Source: Bradyrhizobium sp. URHD0069
Lineage (GTDB): Bacteria > Pseudomonadota > Alphaproteobacteria > Rhizobiales > Xanthobacteraceae
Assembly (NCBI RefSeq): GCF_000701345.1
Contig: NZ_JNIJ01000014.1
Coordinates: 112,943-176,942 of the forward strand
DNA: 64,000 nt
Reading direction: 5' to 3'
This document shows, one piece after another, positions 17,573 to 26,744 of the stretch. The translations under genes were made by a program, and so were the position numbers. The notes below the pieces were generated by a model. It made no database searches. It was given only the letters and a program-made list of their open reading frames with translations, and had not been told where the DNA came from. Position 1 is the stretch's first letter. Every line of letters starts with the position of its first letter.

Positions 17573-19294
17573 ATGAGCAAAACTGCTTCCGAGTATCTGG
17601 TCGAGGCCCTCGAGAAGACGGGCGTGAAGCGCGTCTACGGAGTGGTCGGAGATTCGCTCAATGGTTTTACTGACGCGCTGCGGCGAAGAAAGTCGATTGA
17701 CTGGATTCACATGCGTCATGAAGAGGCCGCGGCCTTTGCGGCGGGAGCTGAAGCTCATCTTACCGCGAGCCTTGCGGTGTGCGCCGGGAGCTGCGGTCCA
17801 GGCAACCTTCATCTGATCAACGGCCTCTTCGATTGCCAGCGCAACGGCGTGCCGGTCCTGGCAATCGCCGCCCACATCCCCAGCAGCGAAATCGGAATCG
17901 ATTATTTCCAGGCAACACATCCAGAAAGCCTGTTCAGGGATTGTAGCCACTACGTCGAGTTGGTTTCCAATCCCAAACAGCTTCCGCAGATATTGAAGCG
18001 CGCAATCCGGGTCGCGATCGCCAAGCGAGGTGTTGCAGTCGTTGTGCTGCCTGGCGACGTCGCGCTGATGAAGATCGATGACGATGTCCCGGAATGGATA
18101 GCGCCGACTGCGCCGGTCTTGCGGCCAAGCGAGGCCGATATCGGGCATCTGGCAGATTTTCTCAATAAAGCATCCCGGGTCACCTTGTTCTGCGGCGCCG
18201 GGTGCGCAGGCGCGCATGCAGAGGTCATCCAACTCGCCCGCAAACTGAAGGCCCCGATCGTGCATGCCTTCCGCGGTAAGGAGTTTGTCGAATACGACAA
18301 CCCCTACGACGTAGGAATGACCGGCCTGGTCGGCTTTGCATCCGGCTACGCTGCGATGAAGAATTGCGATGCGCTCTTGCTGCTCGGCACCGACTTTCCA
18401 TACCGGGCGTTCTATCCGGAGCAGGCAAGAATAGCACAAGTGGATGTGCGGCCTGAAGCACTCGGCAATCGTTGCTCGCTTCATTTGGGGTTGCTCGGCA
18501 ACGTCAAGGACACGCTCGATGCCGTGCTGCCTTCGATCAAGGAAAAGACGGATTCAAGTCATCTCAGCGAAGCGTTGAGTGACTACAAGAGAACGCGCAA
18601 AGATCTCGACGCCTTGGCGGAGAGTGGTCCGAACAGCAACATTATTCATCCCCAATATGTCACCCGCGTCGTCAGCGAAATGGCGGCCGACGATGCGATC
18701 TTCACCTGCGATGTGGGAACGCCGATCATCTGGACGGCACGCTATCTCAAGGTCAACGGCAAGCGGCGCATTATCGGGTCGTTCAATCACGGGTCGATGG
18801 CGAATGCGATGCTGCAAGCGATCGGCGCACAGGCGACATATCCAGATCGCCAGGTGATCTCGATGTCAGGCGACGGCGGCTTCAGCATGATGATGGGCGA
18901 CTTCATCACGCTGACCCAGATGGGGCTTCCGGTGAAGGTCATCGTCCTCAACAATGGAACGCTCGGCTTTGTCGAAATGGAAATGAAGGCGAGCGGATTT
19001 CTGGACACGGGTTGTGATCTTAAAAACCCCGACTTTGCGCTGATGGCGGAAGCCATGGGTATCCGCGGCATCAGGGTCGAAAAGCCGCAGGAGTTGAAGA
19101 CCGCTATCGAGGCGGCGCTTGCGCACAAGGGGCCGGTTCTGGTCGACGTGGCGAGCGCGCGACAGGAGCTTGCCATGCCGCCCAGGACGACACTGGAGCA
19201 GGCCTATAATTTTGGGATCTTCATGACGAAGGCCGTTCTGGACGGCCGGGCGACCCAGCTGATCGATCTTGCGAAGGTGAATCTTTTCCGCTGA
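17573..19294 (+). CDS. poxB: Pyruvate:ubiquinone oxidoreductase (pyruvate oxidase PoxB family)
   Basis: The 573-residue TPP/FAD peripheral membrane enzyme would convert pyruvate to acetate and CO2 and reduce ubiquinone. The N-terminal pyrimidine domain has GVVGDSLNGFTDAL and the catalytic Glu in HMRHEEAAAF. The middle FAD domain follows, then the TPP domain with SGDGGFSMMMGDF ending in VIVLNN. The tail LIDLAKVNLFR resembles the membrane-activation end of E. coli PoxB. The start is ATG 17573; 9 extra upstream residues in frame look non-conserved. Two hairpins precede it. Ubiquinol formed here would be a substrate of the cyo oxidase nearby. Acetolactate synthase is less likely given the tail and length. 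Confidence 0.87.
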   Translation: MSKTASEYLVEALEKTGVKRVYGVVGDSLNGFTDALRRRKSIDWIHMRHEEAAAFAAGAEAHLTASLAVCAGSCGPGNLHLINGLFDCQRNGVPVLAIAAHIPSSEIGIDYFQATHPESLFRDCSHYVELVSNPKQLPQILKRAIRVAIAKRGVAVVVLPGDVALMKIDDDVPEWIAPTAPVLRPSEADIGHLADFLNKASRVTLFCGAGCAGAHAEVIQLARKLKAPIVHAFRGKEFVEYDNPYDVGMTGLVGFASGYAAMKNCDALLLLGTDFPYRAFYPEQARIAQVDVRPEALGNRCSLHLGLLGNVKDTLDAVLPSIKEKTDSSHLSEALSDYKRTRKDLDALAESGPNSNIIHPQYVTRVVSEMAADDAIFTCDVGTPIIWTARYLKVNGKRRIIGSFNHGSMANAMLQAIGAQATYPDRQVISMSGDGGFSMMMGDFITLTQMGLPVKVIVLNNGTLGFVEMEMKASGFLDTGCDLKNPDFALMAEAMGIRGIRVEKPQELKTAIEAALAHKGPVLVDVASARQELAMPPRTTLEQAYNFGIFMTKAVLDGRATQLIDLAKVNLFR

Positions 19295-19626
19295 CTGCGG
19301 GGAGGTAAAGGGAGCAAACACATGATGGGGGTCGAGCTTCTGCTGTTTGATTCAGCGCGGCTCTGTTTCAGAGCATTCCACACAATTGCAGAGCGCCAGG
19401 TGTCTCTCTCATCGCATTTTGGATCTGAGTGACGCCCGAGGTGTTCTGAATCGTTGCGAACTCAGGTTCGCCAAGATGTAACATGCTGATATTTAAGGCT
19501 AAAGTCGCTCCATGGGGGTAGGCAGGATTAACTTTCCATAACGCTGATTAACGAGCCAAAGGAGACCCTTTGCTGCACTCTCGCGCCGATCCGAAGCCGT
19601 CGGATGGTTCGTCGAGGGAATTGATT
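19295..19626 (+). other. Intergenic region before the AraC gene
   Basis: No convincing gene or terminator is seen. It should contain the AraC promoter; GAGGG at 19614-19618 serves the ATG at 19627. Confidence 0.35.
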
Positions 19627-20214
19627 ATGGAAGGGCTTCAAACTACCGCACCAGATTCTTCTTCTGGAGCCGACCAAAAGTTTCACTTCGTTGCGAACAG
19701 CCTGGCCAAGCTGCTTGAAACCGCAAGGCGAGAACTGGAGCGTGATCGGGAGGCGGCCAAGGCGTCGTTGGTCACAGCATCGCACATCCTGCAAGCGGAG
19801 ATCGAGCGCTGGTCGGGCGCTAACGGTTCCACAAGGGGCGGTCTGGCGGCCTGGCAGATGCTTCGCGTGCGAGCTTACATTGACAGCAATTTACATCGCA
19901 CCATTCATATCCGGGATCTCAGTGCCGTCGCGCGTCGAAGCAAGGCGCACTTCTCTCGGAAATTTAAGCTCGCTGTTGGCGAGTCGCCACATGCCTATGT
20001 GGTGAGGAGGCGTCTTGAAAAAGCCTGCCACCTGATGATGACCAGTGCGGCATCACTGAGTGAAATAGCCTTGAGCGTAGGCTTTTCGGATCAAGCACAT
20101 CTATGCAGGCTCTTCAGACAGGCCTTTGGTCAAAGTCCGGCCCACTGGCGACGCGAGCGCGGGATCTCTGGCGAGGTCACCTCGAGAACCGGCATGGATG
20201 AGAGTACCCCATGA
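19627..20214 (+). CDS. AraC-family transcriptional regulator
   Basis: The 195-residue protein has a coiled, charged N-terminal half with no recognised sensing domain and a C-terminal AraC/XylS DNA-binding domain (about residues 95-190). The two helix-turn-helices are visible as IRDLSAVARRSKAHFSRKFK and LSEIALSVGFSDQAHLCRLF, with the conserved ending GQSPAHWRR. ATG 19627 follows GAGGG at a good distance; a TTG at 19570 is possible but weaker. Its stop overlaps the ATG of a winged-helix relic (ATGA). It lies downstream of poxB and may regulate it (inference). Confidence 0.88.
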   Translation: MEGLQTTAPDSSSGADQKFHFVANSLAKLLETARRELERDREAAKASLVTASHILQAEIERWSGANGSTRGGLAAWQMLRVRAYIDSNLHRTIHIRDLSAVARRSKAHFSRKFKLAVGESPHAYVVRRRLEKACHLMMTSAASLSEIALSVGFSDQAHLCRLFRQAFGQSPAHWRRERGISGEVTSRTGMDESTP

Positions 20215-20312
20215 GCGATCAGCGCGGCAAAGTCCTGAGCTTCGGCCCTTTCGAACTGTCGATCGGAAACATGGTCCTCAGCTTGTTTGATGGTTCTTCG
20301 AGGAGTGTGTGA
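20211..20312 (+). pseudogene. 33-codon N-terminal relic of a winged-helix/STAND regulator
   Basis: The frame starts with an ATG overlapping the AraC stop and reads through FGPFELSIGNMVL, the exact N-terminal signature of the large regulators at 26745 (FGPFELSIGERVL) and 32819, then loses similarity and stops at TGA 20310-20312. It is the stump of a third family member. The ATGA coupling suggests it was once the gene after araC in an operon. Confidence 0.65.
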
Positions 20313-20332
20313 ATCAAAAACGTCATTTGTTT

Positions 20333-21709
20333 CTAGCGTTGCGACCACCGAAACTCTCGAGGAGTGGTACCAAGCATATGACGAAAATGACGCGCTAAAT
20401 GACCTTGGTCGAAAAAGCCCACGGTGAACGCAATTTCCGCTAACGAGAGATCCGTCTGGACCAGCATCTCCTGGGCGCGTTCGACTCGCTTTTGCGTGAG
20501 GTAGACATGCGGCGTCACCCCGGCGGATTGCCTAAATTGTCGCGCAAAATGATGCACCGATAGTCCGGCGACTCGAGCCAGCATCGACAGATCGATACTT
20601 TCGTCCAAATGCACTTCCACGTATTCCCGCAACCGACGCATCGCGCCGGGTGACAATCCGCCATGTGCCTGCGGTGCTGGCGGCAGCATCGAAATATCAA
20701 TCGAGCCCAGGCGCGGGCGCGTGTGCAGGTTGCAGTTCGTTGGAGTGCTCGAGGCACTCACAAGGTGATCGGGTGGAGTCACGAGCGCGGGCCGACTGTC
20801 ATTGCTGCCGGCGATCAACAATCGCGCAGAGATATCGCTCCGGTCCCGGCGCCGGAAGAGGTCGACATCTCGCTCGAAGATCGACCACAAGCTGGTACCC
20901 GCCCGGAGCCCGCGGTCATCGAGCATGAGGGACGTGCGAGCGGCCCGATTTGCGCCGACAATGCGTTGGTTGTTGTCAATCGCCAGGAGCATGCCTGGAG
21001 CGTCTCGCTCCGGCGGCGCTACCGCGACGATCCACTCTCGACGGAACTGCTCACGAAAAAATCGCTCTTCTATCGCGTGCGCCGATCGTATTGTGAGCGC
21101 GCCAGTCAGCGCGTGCGCTCGTTCGGAGAGCTCAGGATCGATGGCGGAGACGTCCAAGACTGCTATCAGTCGGCCGTCCACCCCGAACACCGGCGCGCCA
21201 GAGCAGCTCAAGTTAATGTGTCTGGACCTAAAATGCTGGCTCCTGTGAACAGTGACGGGCCGCTCCTCGACGATGCAGGTGCCGATGCCGTTTGTGCCCT
21301 CCACCTCCTCGGACCACACCCCGCCGAGCCAAGTTCCCCAATACTCGAACTGGCTTGCCCGCGCATCATCACCGCGATGCGCGACTGCGACGCCCGAGCT
21401 ATCACAGAGCAAGATGGTGTATCCAGCCTCACGAACCACCTTGTACAATTCATCCATCTCCTCTTGGGCACTGAAGATGAGCTTACCCAGCGGTTCGCGA
21501 AGCTGTTTCAGTTCGGAAGACGTGAGGATGCGTGGCGCCTTGCTATCGAGTGGATCGAGGCGGTATTTTTTTGCTGATCTTTGCCACGAGCTTGATACCG
21601 CTTGTATCCCCGGCGGAAGCGTCGCCCCCTCGGCAACCGAACAAACGTGTTCAGCGTGCCCCGCGATGGTGTCGAGCGAGCTTGCAGAGCGCTCCAAGTG
21701 TCTCATCAC
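20333..21709 (-). CDS. GAF-domain AraC-family regulator (AcoR-like N-terminus)
   Basis: The 458-residue protein has an unusual domain order. Residues ~30-220 resemble the sensory part of AcoR-type activators: SSWQRS, LDP, then a GAF domain with WSEEVEGTNGIGTCIVEERPVTVH and DGRLIAVLDVSAIDPE. AcoR itself continues with a sigma-54 AAA+ domain, but here an AraC helix-turn-helix domain follows (LSMLARVAGLSVHHFARQF and LAEIAFTVGFFDQGHLARHF). A region with DNNQRIVGANRAAR between them is PAS-like. It would sense a small metabolite and act at sigma-70 promoters. It is convergent with the AraC gene and the relic. Alternative starts: ATG 21709 or 21706, with AGGTG upstream. Confidence 0.85.
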   Translation of the reverse strand: MMRHLERSASSLDTIAGHAEHVCSVAEGATLPPGIQAVSSSWQRSAKKYRLDPLDSKAPRILTSSELKQLREPLGKLIFSAQEEMDELYKVVREAGYTILLCDSSGVAVAHRGDDARASQFEYWGTWLGGVWSEEVEGTNGIGTCIVEERPVTVHRSQHFRSRHINLSCSGAPVFGVDGRLIAVLDVSAIDPELSERAHALTGALTIRSAHAIEERFFREQFRREWIVAVAPPERDAPGMLLAIDNNQRIVGANRAARTSLMLDDRGLRAGTSLWSIFERDVDLFRRRDRSDISARLLIAGSNDSRPALVTPPDHLVSASSTPTNCNLHTRPRLGSIDISMLPPAPQAHGGLSPGAMRRLREYVEVHLDESIDLSMLARVAGLSVHHFARQFRQSAGVTPHVYLTQKRVERAQEMLVQTDLSLAEIAFTVGFFDQGHLARHFRHMLGTTPREFRWSQR

Positions 21710-22149
21710 CGCACCTGGTCTACGATGGACGCGCTCCTAGCGACGGCGCGCCGTCCAATTTCCGAGCGTGGCCAACGCGCAGTCGCGACGAACGGCGCCG
21801 CAGCTTTTCGAAGACCGCGGACACCCAAAAAGGCGTCTAAGCGGTATCAAGGTAACCCACGCGGAGTTCCCCGCAATCGCCGCAGGGGGCAACTGACGGA
21901 GCTGTTTTCGCCTTTTAGCACAGTGCGCGCAAATTGGTGATCCCGAAGTAGCCCGCCTTGCCGGATTTGGACAATTGACCCGTCCCTGACAGGCGCAGCA
22001 GGGCGAAATTCCACGCAAAAAAAGCAAAGGCCTCCGGGCCGGATCAAGTCCCTCCAAGAGGGGCTTGATCATTCGTAGGATGCTCACGCCATCGGACAGG
22101 CCTTCGGTTGTGCTCCGGTCCGAACATGCAAAGTGCAAAGGAGAGCACT
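21710..22149. other. Divergent intergenic region between the GAF-AraC gene and the histidine kinase
   Basis: No credible gene is seen. Part must serve as promoter for both flanking genes. It contains the hairpin/T-tract element described at 22017-22071, and AGGAGAGC precedes the kinase start. Confidence 0.4.
22017..22071 (-). terminator. Minus-strand hairpins followed by a T-tract
   Basis: Read on the minus strand, a stem of 13 bp with one mismatch (22043-22071, loop of 3 nt) is followed by a short GGCC-CGGA-GGCC stem and then TTTGCTTTTTTT. This looks like an intrinsic terminator pointing toward the GAF-AraC gene, in its leader or ending an unseen small RNA. The short second stem lowers confidence. 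Confidence 0.4.
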
Positions 22150-24591
22150 ATGATCGACACGGGACATCTGGGCGTCGCGCCAGACGATACTGAAAGAGAA
22201 GCCTTGCGCGAGGCGCAGGTCGATCTGGCGCGCGTCGAGCGCATCACAACGATGGGACGGTTCACCGACCCGCGCTCTGGGTTGGATGCTATTCTCCGCG
22301 CAGCCCCCGTCCCGGCTGTGACGATCAGCATTGGGGCTAGTCCGGCGAGGGAGGTGACCTTGTCTCGCAAAGGTGCGAAGAGCCGAACGCGAAGTCGCAA
22401 GCTTCACTTGACCGAAGCGAAGGCGCGGGTTGGTAGAGCTCGGAAGACTCGGGCCGATCTCGAACAGCAGCTCAGAGCATGCAGGCGGGAGATCGCTCAC
22501 GCGCGTGAGCGCGTTGCCGAGGCGACGAAGCAGCAAACTGCCACCTCCAAGATGCTGCGCATCATCTCCGATTCGCCGCTTCAGTCGGTGCTGGACGCGG
22601 TGGCCGAACATGCCGCACGCCTGTGCGACTCGAACAATGCGGAGATCTACCGCCTGGAGAACAACCTTCTTCGGCTGGTAGCTTCATACGGGGAAATACC
22701 GGTGCATATTCAAGCCCGTGAGGGATTTCCCGCAAATCGCGACAGGGTGATAGGACGAGCCATATGTGATCGGCGGTCGGTTCATGTCCACGATCTCGCC
22801 GCAGAGGATAGCGAATACCCGGCGGGCAGCAGTGACGCAAAACGCCAGGGCCATCGCACCACGCTCGGAACACCGTTGCTGCGCGAGCGGACCCCCATTG
22901 GAGTAATTCTGTTCCGGCGATGGGAGGTCCGACCATTCTCCGACAACCAGATCGCGCTTCTCGAGTCCTTCGCCGACCATGCGGCGATCGCGATCGAAAA
23001 CGTGCGCCTGTTCGAAGCCGAGAAGCAACACACGTTGGCGCTTGCGCAGGCGAACCGCGATCTCGCAGAACGCGAAGCGAGGATTCGGCGCCTGGTCGAT
23101 TCCAACATCATCGGCATCTTTATCGGGGATTCGCGGGGGCGGATCATCGAAGCCAATGATGCCTTTCTCGAGATGCTGGGCTACGGCCATGATGACGTTA
23201 ACTCCGGTCGGATGCGTTGGACGAAACTGACGCCCACTGAGTGGGCCCCCGCCGACGAGGATGCGTTGGCTCAGCTGAGCCGGACCGGAACCTGCAGACC
23301 TTACGAGAAGGAGTATTGCCGCAAAGACGGCAGTCGCGTCCCGGTTCTGGTCGGCGGCGCATTTTTCGAGAGAAAGACAGACGAGGGGGTCGTCTTCGTC
23401 ATCGACATGAGCGACCGCAAGCGCGCCGAGGAAGCATTGCGGGAAAGCGAAGCGAAGTTCAGCGACTATGCCGCAACCGCTTCCGATTGGCTGTGGGAAA
23501 TCGGTCCGGACTACAAATTTACGCTGTTGACCGAGAATGCGTTTCATTCGAATCCGGCGGATCGAATCGGCACGTTGTGTTGGGATCACGCTCGCGACAT
23601 TGAAACCGAACCGGAGAAGTGGCGGCTTGTTTGGGCAACTCTCGATTCACGCAAGCCGTTCCACAACTTCGTATATTGCTCCGTGGACGGTACCGGCTCT
23701 CCAATGTACGTGAAGGTTAGCGGCAAGCCAGTGTTTGACGCCAATGGAGAATTCCGCGGTTATCGCGGCACCGGCACCGACGTGACAGCGATCATACGCG
23801 GGCAACAAGCAGAGGCATCGTTGCGGACAGTAGAAGCAGAAGCTCGCGAAAGCGAGCAGCGATACCGAAAGGCACAACTGGAGCTCGCGCACGCCAACCG
23901 CGTCGCGACGGTGGGCCAGTTGACGGCCTCGATCACCCATGAGGTGAACCAGCCGATTACAGCGGCAGTCACATACGCGTTAGCCGCTCGGCGCTGGCTA
24001 AACGCGGAGCCGCCAAATTTTCGCGAGGTGGATGACGCGCTCTCTCTTATTGTCAGGGAGGGTAATCGCGCAGGCGAGGTCGTCGGGCGAATCCGCGCGC
24101 TCATTAAGAGGGCGCCCGCACGAAAGGACGCCGTAGCGATCAACGATGCCATCCTTGAGGTTATTGCTCTCACCCGTACGGAGGCCGCAAACAATAGCAT
24201 CTTGGTGCGGACGCAGTTGGCGGAGGGCTTGCCGCGTGTCGAGGGAGATCGGGTCCAGCTGCAACAGGTACTACTTAACTTGATCATCAACGCTATCGAA
24301 TCGATGCGCGACGTCGGCGAAGAAGAGCGGGAATTGCTCATCAGCACCCGTAACGAACCGGATGGCGTGTCAGTCGAGGTGCGAGATTCGGGTCCAGGCT
24401 TCGCGCCGGCGGCTTTTGAGCGCGTGTTCGAGGCGTTCTACACCACGAAACCGGGCGGTTTGGGGCTTGGGCTGTCGATCTGCCGTTCGATTATCGAAGC
24501 GCATAACGGACGATTGTGGGCGAGCCCTAACGTGCCGCGTGGCGCTATCTTTGGCTTCATTGCGCCTGCTCATCCGACCGCCGCATCGTGA
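22150..24591 (+). CDS. GAF/PAS sensor histidine kinase
   Basis: The 813-residue, apparently soluble kinase contains a GAF domain (~140-290), PAS (~310-425), a second PAS (~435-550), HisKA (~585-650) with the phospho-acceptor His597 in SITHEVNQP, and HATPase_c (~690-805) with N box NLIINAIESM and G boxes DSGPGF and GLGLGLSI. The class is that of FixL-like hybrids common in rhizobia. Residues 18-36 (ALREAQVDLARVERITTMG) copy the start of a HisKA domain of this type (compare RKAQLELAHANRVATVG at ~573-589), then diverge, as if the N-terminus came from another kinase. ATG 22150 follows AGGAGAGC. It is convergent with a FixJ-type regulator, its likely partner. Confidence 0.88.
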   Translation: MIDTGHLGVAPDDTEREALREAQVDLARVERITTMGRFTDPRSGLDAILRAAPVPAVTISIGASPAREVTLSRKGAKSRTRSRKLHLTEAKARVGRARKTRADLEQQLRACRREIAHARERVAEATKQQTATSKMLRIISDSPLQSVLDAVAEHAARLCDSNNAEIYRLENNLLRLVASYGEIPVHIQAREGFPANRDRVIGRAICDRRSVHVHDLAAEDSEYPAGSSDAKRQGHRTTLGTPLLRERTPIGVILFRRWEVRPFSDNQIALLESFADHAAIAIENVRLFEAEKQHTLALAQANRDLAEREARIRRLVDSNIIGIFIGDSRGRIIEANDAFLEMLGYGHDDVNSGRMRWTKLTPTEWAPADEDALAQLSRTGTCRPYEKEYCRKDGSRVPVLVGGAFFERKTDEGVVFVIDMSDRKRAEEALRESEAKFSDYAATASDWLWEIGPDYKFTLLTENAFHSNPADRIGTLCWDHARDIETEPEKWRLVWATLDSRKPFHNFVYCSVDGTGSPMYVKVSGKPVFDANGEFRGYRGTGTDVTAIIRGQQAEASLRTVEAEARESEQRYRKAQLELAHANRVATVGQLTASITHEVNQPITAAVTYALAARRWLNAEPPNFREVDDALSLIVREGNRAGEVVGRIRALIKRAPARKDAVAINDAILEVIALTRTEAANNSILVRTQLAEGLPRVEGDRVQLQQVLLNLIINAIESMRDVGEEERELLISTRNEPDGVSVEVRDSGPGFAPAAFERVFEAFYTTKPGGLGLGLSICRSIIEAHNGRLWASPNVPRGAIFGFIAPAHPTAAS

Positions 24592-24706
24592 GTGAAGTGC
24601 CGCTTCGGATCGAAGACGTCGCAGACGTCGAGTCTAGCAGGCACCCTGACCTTCTAGGGTGAGACTCAATGGGACCATTGCGATAGATGCAGGCTGAGCG
24701 TCTGCG

Positions 24707-25354
24707 CTAGGCAACGCGACCTGGGTTACGCGGCTTTGTCGGCGTCAGTTGCAATTGGTCGGCCATGCGCGCCAAGTCAGGCAAGGACGATGCCCGCATC
24801 TTGCGCATTACTTGGCCCCGATGAACTTTTACCGTGATTTCGCTTACGCCGAGGTCGGCTGCGATCTGCTTGTTTAACCGCCCGCTCACCACGAACGCCA
24901 TGACCTCGCGCTCCCGCGGCGTCAAAGTCTCGAAACGAACTTTCAGCTCTGCCATAGCTCGTTCCTGCTCAAGCCGCGCTCGATCACGGGCATGACCGAG
25001 CTGAATCGCGTCAAGCAAATCCTGCTCTCGGAATGGCTTTGTCAGGAATTCAATCGCGCCACCCTTCATCGCCTGCACCGACATTGGAATGTCACCATGT
25101 CCGGTGATGAAGATGATTGGCAGCTGTCTTTTGGCACCTGCTAGTTCGCGCTGCAGTTCGAGTCCGCTCTGGCCGGGAAGCCGCACGTCAAGCACCAGGC
25201 AAGCGGGTCCTTCTGGCCGATCTGCCTTGAGAAATTCGCTCACGGAACCGAGTAGGCTGACCCGAAAGCCGGCCGATCGAAGCAGCCTGCCTAGTGAGTC
25301 CCGCACTCCCGGATCATCGTCGATGACTATCACTGTTGGCGGTTGCTCTACCAC
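24707..25354 (-). CDS. FixJ-family response regulator
   Basis: The 215-residue protein has an N-terminal receiver with acidic pocket (IVIDDDPG), phospho-acceptor Asp in LVLDVRLPG, the Thr in FITGHGDIP and Lys in LTKPFRE, then a C-terminal LuxR-type helix-turn-helix (LTPREREVMAFVVSGRLNKQIAADLGVSE, split by the linker). The start is GTG 25354 with GAGGA 5 nt before it. It is convergent with the GAF/PAS kinase and likely its output. Targets are unknown. Confidence 0.9.
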   Translation of the reverse strand: MVEQPPTVIVIDDDPGVRDSLGRLLRSAGFRVSLLGSVSEFLKADRPEGPACLVLDVRLPGQSGLELQRELAGAKRQLPIIFITGHGDIPMSVQAMKGGAIEFLTKPFREQDLLDAIQLGHARDRARLEQERAMAELKVRFETLTPREREVMAFVVSGRLNKQIAADLGVSEITVKVHRGQVMRKMRASSLPDLARMADQLQLTPTKPRNPGRVA

Positions 25355-25942
25355 ATGTTCCTCGTTGACATGCGCACTAGCGTACCGGTCCGGACATGGA
25401 GCATAGCGAGATTATCGCGTGGACGATAGAGGGAACCATTAGCCCAATTCCGCTCCGACGAATCGCAGCCATCGGCGAACTGGCCGGTTGAAGTCGGCCC
25501 AGGGTTTTGCGTCAGGCGCCAGCTGCCGACCAAGGTCGAACCGACTAGAGCTGGCAGCGCACAACCTTCGTATAGTGCGCACATTCCCATTTGGTACTCG
25601 ATCTTTCCGATAGTTCAATAGTGAGCGCCAATGCGTGCCGTTATGGTGAAGTTCTCCTCCCTCGAGGCCGATCACTCCCTGCGGCCTCCCTTGCCCCTCC
25701 AGCGCGGTCCAAGCTGGAGGGGCTCTCGTGAGTTAACAGGGGTTAGGGTGTTATCAGGTCGATGCCTGTGACGCAGCTTGCTCCATGGACCACAAAATTT
25801 CTGGCCTCCGAAGCCAATCGTTGAGTTCCTATACATTTGTATAATCGAAGCACGTAGCGGTTGCGCCTAGGTTGAACAAGAAAGAATCTCGCGGACGACA
25901 TCCGTTCTTCCAAACGCTGCTCGCGGTTACCGGTCTTGCCAA
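25355..25942 (+). other. Intergenic region with a terminator-like hairpin
   Basis: No gene is supported in this 588-nt stretch. A perfect 11-bp stem, GCCCCTCCAGC (25693-25703) with GCTGGAGGGGC (25713-25723) and a 9-nt loop, sits in its middle without a T-run on either strand. The rest should hold the promoters of the two flanking regulators. Confidence 0.45.
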
Positions 25943-26338
25943 GTGCCAAATAGCGGACCAATAATTGCCATAGTCGATGACGACGAAGCGGTTGGAAACG
26001 CAATCGAAGTTTTAATGCGTTCGATGGGGTTGGTCGCCCAGGCATTTTCGTCCGGAGAGGAGTTCTTGCGCTCACCCGAACTGAGCCGCACCGGCTGCTT
26101 GGTTGTCGACTTCGACATGCCCAATATGAGCGGCCTTGATCTGCACAACAATTTGTCTCGATTGGGCAAAGAGATTCCCACCGTACTGATAACTGCGTAT
26201 CCGAGCGATGAGATTCGTGCCCGTGCACTTCAGGCTGGGGTCATCTGCTATCTGCCCAAGCCGTTCGATGAGAGCGGCCTCCTGAATTGTATTCAGGCCG
26301 CGCTAGATCGCGCAAAGGGAAATAGTGGCGCGCCTTAG
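25943..26338 (+). CDS. Stand-alone receiver-domain response regulator
   Basis: The 131-residue protein consists of a single receiver domain: acidic pair IVDDDEAVG, phospho-acceptor Asp in LVVDFDMPNMSG, Thr in LITAYP and Lys in YLPKPFDE. There is no output domain. Such proteins act as phosphate sinks or allosteric partners in FixJ-type systems. The start is GTG 25943. It may be served by the GAF/PAS kinase 1.4 kb upstream or by an unlinked kinase. Confidence 0.85.
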   Translation: MPNSGPIIAIVDDDEAVGNAIEVLMRSMGLVAQAFSSGEEFLRSPELSRTGCLVVDFDMPNMSGLDLHNNLSRLGKEIPTVLITAYPSDEIRARALQAGVICYLPKPFDESGLLNCIQAALDRAKGNSGAP

Positions 26339-26744
26339 ATTGCCCACGTTGCGTCAACGGCCACTAGGCCCGCGACAGGTCGCCTCCGCTGGCCGCCGGC
26401 GATGCAACTCAATTCACATCGGCATCGCAGATGGCGCGAACATAAGACCTGTCCGCTATCTGCTGGTTGATCTTTGTGCAACCGAGTTCAGCGACTGGAC
26501 GCGCAGCGCGGGACGGTCGTGCCGACGCATGCTGCTCGTGCCATCATTGGTCGCAGCGGCGCGGTGTTCGGCCCAACCCTCCGCGTTGAGAGTGATTGAG
26601 ATATACCAAGGTTTAATTCGTCCTTTCCAAAGGCTGGGGAAAACCTACGAGCTTCGTTGTGGCCAACTTTACGCGTGCACAATTGCGGCATCTGCCGACC
26701 GACGGTAGGCAGGGGGGCGGGAAATCCATCATTTTGGCTGACAC
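26339..26744 (+). other. Intergenic region
   Basis: A frame is open through most of it, but the product is Arg/Ser/Ala-rich without recognisable motifs. I see nothing I can name; it should hold the promoter of the large regulator. Confidence 0.35.

Noticed and set aside
26325..26708. 127-codon plus-strand frame between the receiver gene and the STAND regulator
   Set aside because: Overlaps the receiver gene's end, has no coherent sequence features and no ribosome site.
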